Source: Actinoplanes lutulentus
Lineage (GTDB): Bacteria > Actinomycetota > Actinomycetes > Mycobacteriales > Micromonosporaceae
DNA length: 64,000 nt
Assembly (NCBI RefSeq): GCF_003259845.1
Contig: NZ_QLMJ01000003.1
Location: 186,001-250,000 of the forward strand
Reading direction: 5' to 3'
Of this stretch, positions 56,901-64,000 are shown one piece after another. How positions within the stretch are numbered: position 1 is the stretch's first letter; every line of letters starts with the position of its first letter. The translations under genes and the position numbers were made by a program. The notes beneath the pieces are model-generated. The model saw only the letters and a list, made by a program, of their open reading frames with translations, was not told where the DNA came from and did not search any database.

Positions 56901-57902
56901 ATGGATCTCTATGCCGACTACCAGCCGATCCTGCGCCCGCGGCGCGGCGAGCTGACCGCGCTGGCCCACCTGTCGGCCGAGGAGGCCGCGCGGGTCACGC
57001 CGATCGTGGAGCTGGAGTCGGTCGAGGGGATTCTTCCGTTGTTACGGGAGCTGCGGCCGCGTACCCAAGTAGTCGCTCTTGATCTTGGAAGTGTTCCTGG
57101 GCCGCCGGAGCTGCTGCTGGCGCTGGCCGGGAGGCTGACCGAAATGGATCTCGGTCTGGTCCCGGTGATGCGTCCGCGGGAGAGCCTCCAGCGGCTCGCC
57201 GCTCATGGCGCGGCGGCCCGGATGCATCGGCAGCGGGCCGTTCTGCGCCTCCAGCCGCACGCCGACGCCGGCAATCCGGCCGAGGCGAACGCCGTCGCCG
57301 AGCGCGTTCTCGAAGCCTCCGGGCTCGACCCGCGGCAGGTCGACCTGCTGATCGACCTGGCCGAGACGGCCTGCCTGTCGCACGCCGACATTGTCGAGGA
57401 GCGGGCCCGGCGGGTGCTGCGCTGGGCTCGTGGCTCGGCGTGGCGCTCGGTCAGCGTGGCGTCCGGCGCGATGCCGCCTAACCTCGACGACCTGCCCACC
57501 GACCGCCCGGTCGCGGTGGGACGGCTCGATGCCCGGGTCTGGGCGCGCCTCGGCGAATCCGGGGTCGGGTACGCGGACTACGGCGTCACGTCGCCCGTCC
57601 GCCGCAACGGCGTGCAGCATCACCGGCAGCTGCCGACCCTGCGGTACACCTCCGAGCAGGAGTGGTGGATCTACCGATGGGCGCGCCGGGGCGGGCGCAG
57701 CGACGACCGCTGTCACGACCTGTGCCGGACCCTGGTCAGCTCGCCGCAGTGGCCGTCCACCGGCGCCCGGTTCTCCTGGGGTGACGCCGAGATCGCCCGG
57801 CGGGCGCGGACCGCCCGGGGCGCCGGCAGCTCGGCGAGCTGGATCGCGTGGAGCACCTCGCACCACATCTCCCATGTGCTGCGGGCGCTGCCCTGTCCGT
57901 AA
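56901..57902 (+). CDS. Beta-family protein (T4 beta-protein-like)
   Basis: A 333-residue protein matching the beta-family (Pfam Beta_protein as I recall). It begins YADYQPILRPRRGELTALAHL, with VTPIVELES next, and its C-terminus contains WIAWSTSHHISHVLRAL, the paired-His segment typical of the family. The middle looks like a TIM-barrel-type alternation. The family occurs on phages and mobile or defence-type loci, and its biochemical role is unknown. It is the middle gene of a three-gene run (36 and 21 bp gaps). Confidence 0.8.
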   Translation: MDLYADYQPILRPRRGELTALAHLSAEEAARVTPIVELESVEGILPLLRELRPRTQVVALDLGSVPGPPELLLALAGRLTEMDLGLVPVMRPRESLQRLAAHGAAARMHRQRAVLRLQPHADAGNPAEANAVAERVLEASGLDPRQVDLLIDLAETACLSHADIVEERARRVLRWARGSAWRSVSVASGAMPPNLDDLPTDRPVAVGRLDARVWARLGESGVGYADYGVTSPVRRNGVQHHRQLPTLRYTSEQEWWIYRWARRGGRSDDRCHDLCRTLVSSPQWPSTGARFSWGDAEIARRARTARGAGSSASWIAWSTSHHISHVLRALPCP

Positions 57903-57923
57903 AACTGTCGTACGCTTGTTCTA

Positions 57924-58769
57924 ATGTCGCTCATGGCTGCCCTTTCGTACGCCCGGCACGGCATCCCGGTCCTGCCGGTGCACGCGCCTGACCAGGGTGG
58001 CGCCTGTTCGTGCGACAAAGGAGTGCGATGCGACCGTCCCGGCAAACATCCCCTGCTCCGCCACGGCCTGACCGACGCCTCCACCGACACCGACCAGATC
58101 CGGCTCTGGTGGACGCACTGGCCGCGTGCCAACGTCGGCCTGCGCACCGGCGTGATGATGGATGTCGCCGACGTCGACTCGGCGGAGGGCTGGCACGGGC
58201 TTCGCCACCTGCTGCACGACGAGGTCCCGGCCGGCCCGCGGGTGCGCACCGGCCGGGGCGGCCTCCACCTCTGGTTCCGTCCGACCGGTTTCGGCAACCG
58301 GGTCCGCCTGCTGCCCGGCCTCGACTGGCGCGGCGCGGGCGGTTACGTCCTGGCCCCGCCCTCGCGGCACGCCAGCGGCGTCGACTACAGCTGGATCCGC
58401 CGTCCGACATCCGGCCTTCCGGCCGGCCCACCCGCATTGCTCGCGCTCATCGAGGGCCCCGCTCTGCCGCCGGCTGGGCGGCGGGTCACCCACCCCATTC
58501 GGTACGCGGAAACGGCCCTCGAATCCGAGTCCGACAAAGTGGCCCACGCGCCGGTCGGTGCCCGTAACGACACGCTGAACCGGTCGGCGTTCATCCTCGG
58601 CCGGCTCGTCGGCGCCGGGCTGCTGGACGAGGCGGCGGTGTGGCACGCGCTGACCGCGGCGGGGCTGTGGGCGGGGCTGAGCCATGCCGAGATCCGGGGG
58701 ACGCTGCGATCCGGGCTGACAGCCGGCATCCGGCAGCCGTTCGCGAGCAGCGGCCGAGACGCGGCGTGA
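57924..58769 (+). CDS. Bifunctional DNA primase/polymerase (prim-pol) domain protein
   Basis: A 281-residue AEP-superfamily primase-polymerase. The Zn-like loop CSCDKGVRCDRPGKHP lies at about 28-43; the catalytic acidic pair Asp83 and Asp85 is in MMDVADVDSAEGW; the nucleotide-binding RGG-x-H with His115 is in TGRGGLHLWF; WRGAGGYVLAPPS follows. The C-terminal 100 residues are helical and lack a fused helicase, which may be supplied by the cassette's first gene. Alternative start at ATG 57933. Confidence 0.9.
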   Translation: MSLMAALSYARHGIPVLPVHAPDQGGACSCDKGVRCDRPGKHPLLRHGLTDASTDTDQIRLWWTHWPRANVGLRTGVMMDVADVDSAEGWHGLRHLLHDEVPAGPRVRTGRGGLHLWFRPTGFGNRVRLLPGLDWRGAGGYVLAPPSRHASGVDYSWIRRPTSGLPAGPPALLALIEGPALPPAGRRVTHPIRYAETALESESDKVAHAPVGARNDTLNRSAFILGRLVGAGLLDEAAVWHALTAAGLWAGLSHAEIRGTLRSGLTAGIRQPFASSGRDAA

Positions 58770-58792
58770 GCGCCGGCGTCATGCGCCGGAGG

Positions 58793-58905
58793 GCTGAGAC
58801 CGCTGCGGGCCGACTGCCGCGCGGGCTGAGACCGCTGCTGCCCGACTGCCACGGGCTGAGGGCGCTGCGGGCCGGCTGCCGCGGGCTGAGGGCGCCACGG
58901 GTTGA
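58793..58905. repeat. About 31-bp tandem repeats, three and a half units
   Basis: Units beginning GGGCTGAG and containing CGCTGC-(G/T)-GCCCG-CTGCC recur at about 58793, 58825, 58855 and 58885 (partial). They fill much of the 58770-59048 spacer before the SpoIIE phosphatase gene. Confidence 0.65.
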
Positions 58906-59048
58906 CGGCCGGGATACTTCCGCCGTTGGACGATGGCAGCTGTCTGGGGGTGTCCGTTCGGGCAGGGTTGAAACGGATGATCGGGTCAGCTCCGGAGGAG
59001 CCCGCATCCGGACACCGCCGGTAACCTGGCGGAACGGACCGGGGGGCG

Positions 59049-60869
59049 ATGGTGCTGCACGAGGAAGTGATCGGCGACGCCGGGCGCGGTGTGCTCGCGG
59101 ACCCGGCACGGCTGCTGTCGGTCCGCCGGATCATGGGCGGCCCCCAGCCGGGCGACGCGGCCGGCGACGAGGCGTTCGACAGGCTGGCCATGCTGGTGAA
59201 CAAGCTGGTCGACGCCCCGATGGGCGCGGTCTGCCTGGTCGACGCCGAACGGCAGCACCTGGTCGGCCAGGTCGGTGTGCCGGAGCCGCTCGCCACGAGC
59301 CGCGAGATGCCGCTGACCCACTCGTTCAGCCGGCACGTGGTGGTGGCCGGCGAGCTGCTGTCGATTCCGGACGCGCGGACCGATCCCAGGACTCGGGACA
59401 ATCCGTCGATCCATGAGATCGGCGCGGTGGCGTACGTGGGAGCGCCCATCACCGGTCCGGACGGGCAGATCGTCGGCACGCTCTGCGCGATCGACCAGGA
59501 GCCCCGGGCCTGGACACCGAGCGAGATCACCCTGATCAGCGAGCTGGCCGAGGTCTGCTCGTCGGAGGTCTGCCTGCGGATCTCCCGGGCCGCCGCGGAC
59601 GAGGCCCGGGCCGCCGCCGAGTCGGCGCATCAGCAGCTCGAGGTGCTCGCCGAGCTGACCGAGTCGCTGGCCGCCACGATGGACGTCGAGGAGGCCATGC
59701 GGCGGCTCGGCGGCGTCGTCACGGCCCGGCTCGCCGACTGGTGCGTCGTGACGGTCGCCGACGAGCCGCGCGGTTCCGCGTACGTGTCGGCCGCGCACCG
59801 CCTCCCGGAGCGCGCCGCCGACATGGCCCGGCTCGGCGAGCTGGGCGTCCGATCCCGCGCCGACCTGCGCGCCATGGTCAAGGCGGTACGCCGGACCCGC
59901 TCGTTGCGTACCCCGGACGGCGCTGCCGACCTGCAGAGCCGGCTGCACGACACCGAGCTGGCCGAGATCACCGCACGGGCCGGGTTCGGCGCGTCGCTGC
60001 TGGTGCCGATCACGTCGCCGGTGCGGCGGGAGACGCTCGGCGCGGTGCTGCTGGTGAAGCATCCGGAGCGGTCGGCGTTCACCGCTGCCGAGGAACGCAC
60101 CGCCGCCGAGATCGGCCGCCGGGCCGGGCTGGCCGTGGAGAACAGCCGCCTCTACCGCGAGCAGCGGCACATGGCCGAGGTGCTGCAGCGCAGCCTGCTC
60201 ACCGACCTGCCCAGCATCGACGGCATCGGCCTGCACGCGCGTTACGTGCCGGCACAGGACGGCGCGGCCGTCGGCGGCGACTGGTACGACGCCTTCGCCC
60301 AGCCCGACGGCAGCGTCATGGTCGCGGTCGGTGACGTGGCCGGGCACGACATCGAGGCGGCCGCCACGATGGGCCAGATGCGCAACCTGGTGCGGGGGAA
60401 CGCGTACGGGCGGGACGAGGAGCCGGGTGAACTGCTCTTCGCGCTGGACCAGGCGCTGCACGGCCTGCACGTGCCGGGTGCGGCCACCGCGGTGCTGGCC
60501 CGGGTGAGCCGGTCCTGGTCGGGCTGGGTGGTGTGTTTCGCGAGCGCCGGGCATCCGCCGCCGCTGGTCCTGCTGCCGGACGGGACCGTGCAGGCCTGGT
60601 GGGTGCCGCCGGAGCCGCTGCTGGGCCTGCCGCCGAAAGAGCCGCGGAGCACGAACCGCCGGTTCGTCCCGGCCGGGTCGACGCTGGTGCTCTACACCGA
60701 CGGCCTGGTGGAAAATCGCCAGCGCCTCTTCGACGACGGCGTCGCGACGATCTCCGAGGTGCTGCGGGCGAACGCCGCGAGCAGTCCCGACGAGCTGTGC
60801 GAGCGGCTGCTGGCCGCCGCGCCTCCCGGCAACGACGACATAGCCCTGTTACTGGTCAGCCTCACCTGA
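59049..60869 (+). CDS. GAF-GAF-SpoIIE/PP2C phosphatase
   Basis: A 606-residue cytoplasmic signalling phosphatase. GAF domains cover about residues 35-175 and 205-375. The PP2C/SpoIIE domain at about 390-605 has metal and catalytic motifs: VGGDWYDAF, AVGDVAGHDIEAA, FASAGHPPPLVL, LVLYTDGLVENR and PPGNDDIALLLVSL. It probably dephosphorylates an anti-anti-sigma factor in response to a GAF-bound signal. No partner switch genes are adjacent. The 3' end overlaps the convergent gene by 21 bp. Confidence 0.92.
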   Translation: MVLHEEVIGDAGRGVLADPARLLSVRRIMGGPQPGDAAGDEAFDRLAMLVNKLVDAPMGAVCLVDAERQHLVGQVGVPEPLATSREMPLTHSFSRHVVVAGELLSIPDARTDPRTRDNPSIHEIGAVAYVGAPITGPDGQIVGTLCAIDQEPRAWTPSEITLISELAEVCSSEVCLRISRAAADEARAAAESAHQQLEVLAELTESLAATMDVEEAMRRLGGVVTARLADWCVVTVADEPRGSAYVSAAHRLPERAADMARLGELGVRSRADLRAMVKAVRRTRSLRTPDGAADLQSRLHDTELAEITARAGFGASLLVPITSPVRRETLGAVLLVKHPERSAFTAAEERTAAEIGRRAGLAVENSRLYREQRHMAEVLQRSLLTDLPSIDGIGLHARYVPAQDGAAVGGDWYDAFAQPDGSVMVAVGDVAGHDIEAAATMGQMRNLVRGNAYGRDEEPGELLFALDQALHGLHVPGAATAVLARVSRSWSGWVVCFASAGHPPPLVLLPDGTVQAWWVPPEPLLGLPPKEPRSTNRRFVPAGSTLVLYTDGLVENRQRLFDDGVATISEVLRANAASSPDELCERLLAAAPPGNDDIALLLVSLT

Positions 60870-62300
60870 TGCAGCGGCCTCCGGCGCGGCGGTGACATCA
60901 GCCGGCGGGGCTGGTGGGCCGCCGTGGGTCCATGGGGTCTCGGCCGGCTCGGGGAAGGCGCCGCCCGGGCGGAAAGCCTCGCTCAGCGTGGTCAGGATCA
61001 GCCGCTCGCCCACCTCGGGCACGCTGCCCGGCTCGGCGACCAGCTTGCGTCCCATCCCGCCGGAGAGCTCCAGCAGCACGTCCACCCCGTCGCCGGCCGG
61101 TGTCACCGAGACCACCCGGGCTTTCTGCGCGGTCCGGGACGGGGAGGTGAGTGACGTTCCGGGCTCCATGCGCACGGGTTCCGTGGTGTGCACCATGATC
61201 CGGGGGCGCAGGACCGGCCGTTTGCCGCTGTCGTCGACCCGGTTCGGGTTGGCGAGGGTGACGACGCCCGCGAAGGCCGCGCCACTCAGGCGGTATTCGG
61301 CGAGGACCAGCGGGTCGTCGAAGGCGCGCTGCACGGCGTACCGGGAGGCGGCGTTCTCCAGGCGTTGCAGCCGGGCCGCGGCGGCGACCGCCCCGTCGCG
61401 GCGGGGCTGTGGTGCGCCACCTTCGGCGATGTACTGCGCGAAGGCCGTGTACGCGTCCCGGTCGGAGTCCCAGCGCAGCGACACCCGCTCACCCGCCGGG
61501 AGACCGCGCAGCAGGTCCAGCGTGCGCCACATCCGGTCCCAGGTCGGCAGCAGCAGTTCCCGCAGGACGTCGGGCAGTTCGGGCGCGGATCGCTCGATCA
61601 GCGGCGCCAGGACCTTGTTGTCGAACTCCGGGTCGGTGGCCGGCCCGGCGACCGGTCCGTTCTCCGCCTCGCGGGCCTCGGCCGCTCCGGACTCGATCCA
61701 GGCCAGCTGGGTGCCGAACTGGGCGTCCTCGGTGGCGCTCTGCCCGGTCGCCCAGTGCAGCCCGAGCGCCTGCACGGCATTGAGCAGCAACGACGAGCCG
61801 GGGATCTCGGCCGTCCCGGCGAGGAACGTGAGCCAGCGGCCGAGCAGCGGCACTCCGATCGGCACCGGGTACTCGCCGTCGACCGTACGGAATCGGGTGG
61901 AACGGCCGAGCATCCGCAGGAAGTCGATGCCGCCCGGGTTGGGCACCCAGATCTGCGGCGCGTCCAGATAGCGCTGGCGGACGTCCTTGCCGCGATCGAT
62001 CGGGACGTCCTCGCTCTCGGTCGCGAAGCTCTCCAGATACGGAAGAAGCTCCTCGGCGAGCTCGGCGAAGAACGCGAACCGCAGGTCCCGGTCGCGCGGC
62101 TGGGTCACCACGAGCAGACGCGGAGCCTTATGCGAAGCGCCGACCATGGCCGCCAGCGGCGCGTTCGCCTCGCCGGCCATGGCGAGCGGGATGAGCACCA
62201 GCGGATGGTCCTGAACGTGCAGGTGCCGCACGGTGGCGATCGGCTGGGCCCGGCCGGCGACGAGGGCCTGAGCCCGCGCCAGCGCGGTCAACGTACTCAA
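60849..62300 (-). CDS. Unknown 483-residue partner of the Fe-S nuclease
   Basis: A soluble protein of no family I recognise. It starts LSTLTALARAQALVAGRAQP and has a beta-alpha N-terminal part (PLVLIPLAMAGEANAPLAAMVG, PRLLVVTQPRDRDLRFAFFAELAEELLPY), a helical middle, and a beta-barrel-like C-terminus (RPRIMVHTTEPVRMEPGT, ARVVSVTPAGDGVDVLLELSGGM) before a Pro/Ala tail. The start is TTG at 62300, whose TTGA overlaps the nuclease stop, so the two are translationally coupled. The long upstream open frame to 62516 is rejected. Confidence 0.8.
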   Translation of the reverse strand: MSTLTALARAQALVAGRAQPIATVRHLHVQDHPLVLIPLAMAGEANAPLAAMVGASHKAPRLLVVTQPRDRDLRFAFFAELAEELLPYLESFATESEDVPIDRGKDVRQRYLDAPQIWVPNPGGIDFLRMLGRSTRFRTVDGEYPVPIGVPLLGRWLTFLAGTAEIPGSSLLLNAVQALGLHWATGQSATEDAQFGTQLAWIESGAAEAREAENGPVAGPATDPEFDNKVLAPLIERSAPELPDVLRELLLPTWDRMWRTLDLLRGLPAGERVSLRWDSDRDAYTAFAQYIAEGGAPQPRRDGAVAAAARLQRLENAASRYAVQRAFDDPLVLAEYRLSGAAFAGVVTLANPNRVDDSGKRPVLRPRIMVHTTEPVRMEPGTSLTSPSRTAQKARVVSVTPAGDGVDVLLELSGGMGRKLVAEPGSVPEVGERLILTTLSEAFRPGGAFPEPAETPWTHGGPPAPPADVTAAPEAAASGEADQ

Positions 62301-63337
62301 TAGAGAGCCTCGTTGCGCAACCTCAGCGCGGCCTGCAGCAGCGCCGCCGACTCCGCCTGGTCCTCGGTGGGCGCCTGACGCCCCTCCGCGAGCGCCAGCA
62401 CCTCGTCCACGCTCTCGATCCCGCCCAGCGCCTCCCGGACCGTACGCCCGAGCACCGCCGTCCCTCCGGCGGCCTCGTGCCGGCAGTACACCGACAGCTC
62501 GCACGCCGACAGGCACTCCGGCGCGTACCGCGGCTCGATGTGCCCGAGCGCCTCGACCAGCGCGGCCGGCTCAAGGGTCACGTCGAAGCTCACGAAGTCC
62601 GGCAGCTCGGCGATCAGCGACGACACCGAGGACAGCCGGGACAGCTGGCGGCGCAGCGTGGAGAGCTGCTTGCGGACGTCGAGCACTACCGCTTTCGGGC
62701 TGAGCGAGAAGTTCTCCGGGCAGACCAGCACGACCTCGTGGCTGACCAGCATCGGATCCTGGCCGAGGCGGGTGAGCAGCTCCCGGAGCGCCAGCACGTA
62801 AACGGCGGCCTGCACGGCGGCCGCCGAGACCTTGGCGCTGTCGGCCTGGTCGTCGACGATCGCGAACGACTTGATCTCGACGACCTGGAGGCGGCCCTGG
62901 TTCGCGTACGCCACAAGGTCGGGTTCCAGGTAGACGGTCTGGCCGGCCACGTCGAGGGTGAGCAGCGGGTGGTCGATCAGGGCGGCCCGCGCGCCGGCGA
63001 TCGCCTTGACGGTCTGTGCGTGGCGGTCGTCGACCGACGAGGCTCCAAGATCTTGATAGGCCAGCGACGAGGAGGCGCCGAGCACCGAGCGCAGCAGCTC
63101 GCAGTCGTCGGCCTTCAGCATCGCCTCGAACGCGTTGCCCCGGGACAGCGCGAAACGGGACTGGCCGAAGCTGCCGGGGAAGCCGAGTTGCTCGCCGAGT
63201 TTCACCTTGTCGACTCCGGCGGCGTCCAGGACGGCCCGGCGGGAGCAGCCAGGGTTGCCGGTGAGCGCGGCGATCGTCCGCGCGTTGTGCCGCTTGGCTT
63301 TCGCCGGTCCGCGCAGCTGATTGAGCCGGTCATCCAT
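62297..63337 (-). CDS. PD-(D/E)XK nuclease with a Cas4/AddB-like four-Cys pattern
   Basis: A 346-residue RecB-family nuclease. Glu71 in GNAFEAML, Asp140 in LEPDLVAYA, Glu154 and Lys156 in VVEIKSF, and Gln176/Tyr180 in QAAVYVLAL form a complete RecB-type active site. Cys31 near the N-terminus plus Cys275, Cys279 and Cys285 in CLSACELSVYC match the spacing of the 4Fe-4S cluster of Cas4 and AddB. It probably degrades DNA ends. There are no cas genes nearby. ATG at 63337 is chosen; GTG at 63346 is possible. Confidence 0.85.
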   Translation of the reverse strand: MDDRLNQLRGPAKAKRHNARTIAALTGNPGCSRRAVLDAAGVDKVKLGEQLGFPGSFGQSRFALSRGNAFEAMLKADDCELLRSVLGASSSLAYQDLGASSVDDRHAQTVKAIAGARAALIDHPLLTLDVAGQTVYLEPDLVAYANQGRLQVVEIKSFAIVDDQADSAKVSAAAVQAAVYVLALRELLTRLGQDPMLVSHEVVLVCPENFSLSPKAVVLDVRKQLSTLRRQLSRLSSVSSLIAELPDFVSFDVTLEPAALVEALGHIEPRYAPECLSACELSVYCRHEAAGGTAVLGRTVREALGGIESVDEVLALAEGRQAPTEDQAESAALLQAALRLRNEALY

Positions 63338-63478
63338 CAAACGCACCCCAAAAAACGACAGGCGAAACTGGGGACCCACTGTAGATCTTCACACGCGTGT
63401 TTTCCTACGTTTCACCCACGAGAGGTGAATAAAACGCACGTATCGGACACAAATGCCACGGCGCGCTACGTTCGAGGA

Positions 63479-63763
63479 ATGCCGAAGGCTATCTGGAACG
63501 ACGAAGTGATCGCGGAAAGCGACGACACGGTGGTTGTCGAGGGCAATACGTACTTCCCCCTCACCAGCGTGCGTGAGGACGTGCTCGTGCCGTCGGAGAC
63601 GCACAGCGTCTGCCTATGGAAGGGCAAGGCGTCCTACTACTCCCTCCAAGCCAACGGGAACACAGCGCCGGATGCCGCCTGGTACTACCCCGACCCCAAA
63701 CCGGATGCCTCAGCGGTGCGTGACCGCGTCGCGTTCCGGAAAGACGTCCACGTCGAAGCGTAA
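63479..63763 (+). CDS. DUF427 family protein
   Basis: A 94-residue DUF427 protein, a small beta-rich actinobacterial and fungal family of unknown role. IWNDEVIAESDDTVVVEGNTYFPLTSV and the block CLWKGKASYYSLQANG followed by AAWYYPDPKPDA are the conserved parts. It starts at ATG 63479 and diverges from the nuclease gene with 141 bp between them. Confidence 0.93.
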   Translation: MPKAIWNDEVIAESDDTVVVEGNTYFPLTSVREDVLVPSETHSVCLWKGKASYYSLQANGNTAPDAAWYYPDPKPDASAVRDRVAFRKDVHVEA

Positions 63764-63775
63764 GAAAACCTGACC

Positions 63776-63810
63776 GGAGGCCCGCTCACGTGATGCGGGG
63801 GTGGGCCTCC
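63776..63810. terminator. Possible shared hairpin between convergent genes
   Basis: GGAGGCCC at 63776-63783 pairs with GGGCCTCC at 63803-63810, with an inner CCCGC/GCGGG pair. It follows the DUF427 stop and overlaps the last codons of the convergent minus-strand gene. Confidence 0.4.
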
Positions 63811-64000
63811 TCGATCGCACTGACCTCCAGGTAATCCAGCATGTCCCGCTGTTCCTCCGGGTCCAGCGCCGCGAAAGCCGCGTACGCCTCGTCCCGCGCG
63901 TGCCCGGTCTCCGCCGCCAGCAGCGCGATGATCGCCGACCAGGCCAGCGAGACCCGGTCGAAGAGCCGCGCCCGGCGCAGCGAGTCGAGCCGGGACAGCA
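63786..64000 (-). CDS. Partial hypothetical protein, cut by the window edge
   Basis: The last 71 residues of a minus-strand gene whose start lies beyond 64000; the stop TGA is at 63786-63788. The visible part is helical, RLDSLRRARLFDRVSLAWSAI, then ALDPEEQRDMLDYLEVSAIEEAHPRIT at the end. No family can be assigned from this fragment. Confidence 0.6.
   Translation of the reverse strand, partial: LSRLDSLRRARLFDRVSLAWSAIIALLAAETGHARDEAYAAFAALDPEEQRDMLDYLEVSAIEEAHPRIT

Noticed and set aside
54320..58769. A prophage or integrated plasmid
   Set aside because: There is no integrase, excisionase, structural gene, Rep protein or visible attachment-site duplication; only the replication-like cassette is present.
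62301..62516. N-terminal extension of the 483-residue protein
   Set aside because: It is Gly/Arg-rich sequence antisense-like to the coupled nuclease frame; the TTGA overlap gives a coherent start at 62300.
62297..63337. Calling the Fe-S nuclease Cas4
   Set aside because: No Cas1, Cas2 or CRISPR array is in the window, and the Cas4-type cysteine/nuclease pattern also occurs in AddB and other RecB-family proteins.

Overview
The window is high-GC actinobacterial chromosome. Starts are frequently GTG or TTG, genes are packed in ATGA/GTGA overlaps, and the gene set fits the Micromonosporaceae (an Actinoplanes-like organism), although no rRNA or species marker is present to prove this. I count 57 protein genes (the last cut by the window edge), one possible micro-ORF, one tRNA-Leu and several repeat-rich intergenic regions. 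I see no insertion sequence, integrase, prophage structural gene, rRNA or CRISPR array.

Layout. (1) 0-14.7 kb: an AlkZ-like winged-helix protein; a giant low-complexity membrane protein; a copper/redox block (CopC-CopD fusion, SigC-like ECF sigma factor, MauE/DoxX protein, DsbA-like thioredoxin, exported membrane protein) with an ECF-type promoter before the redox operon; Asp23; SpeD; peroxiredoxin; about 0.9 kb of repeat-rich spacer ending at tRNA-Leu(UAG); an expansin-like exported protein; a MOSC protein. (2) 14.7-24 kb: an RTX-repeat exported protein and a histidine utilisation operon (RpiR regulator, hutU, M20 amidohydrolase, hutF, hutI, hutH) in one tight run. (3) 24-35 kb: an AAA/DUF4143 ATPase, then rdgB, rph, a glycosyltransferase, an MBL-fold hydrolase, cysM-cysO-mec, DUF2017, clpS, pncB and pncA. 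This order largely parallels the Rv1330c-Rv1341 region of Mycobacterium tuberculosis as I recall it. (4) 35-46.5 kb: transport and metabolic singletons, ctaD, a LigD-like phosphoesterase fused to a degenerate ligase domain, a MarR regulator, a cupin and an EAL protein. (5) 46.7-63.4 kb: a region rich in nucleic-acid enzymes, comprising a 1446-residue SF1 helicase with a C-terminal nuclease, a three-gene cassette (SF1-type helicase, beta-family protein, primase-polymerase) and a translationally coupled pair (unknown 483-residue protein and a PD-(D/E)XK nuclease with a Cas4/AddB-like four-cysteine pattern).

How the genes work together. The hut operon should take histidine to glutamate by the five-step HutF route, with the M20 enzyme in the slot expected for HutG. 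The CysM-CysO-Mec set makes cysteine from O-phosphoserine using a protein thiocarboxylate, but CysO here carries 13 residues beyond its Gly-Gly. pncA and pncB form a nicotinamide salvage pair. The 46.7-63.4 kb region looks like an accessory or defence-type neighbourhood, and its two compact cassettes are the best candidates for undescribed systems.

Intergenic DNA carries several dispersed palindromic families. The most striking is a roughly 125-bp element of four alternating arms, present once near 12.0 kb and once near 52.4 kb, each time close to copies of a second 41-43 bp palindromic family.
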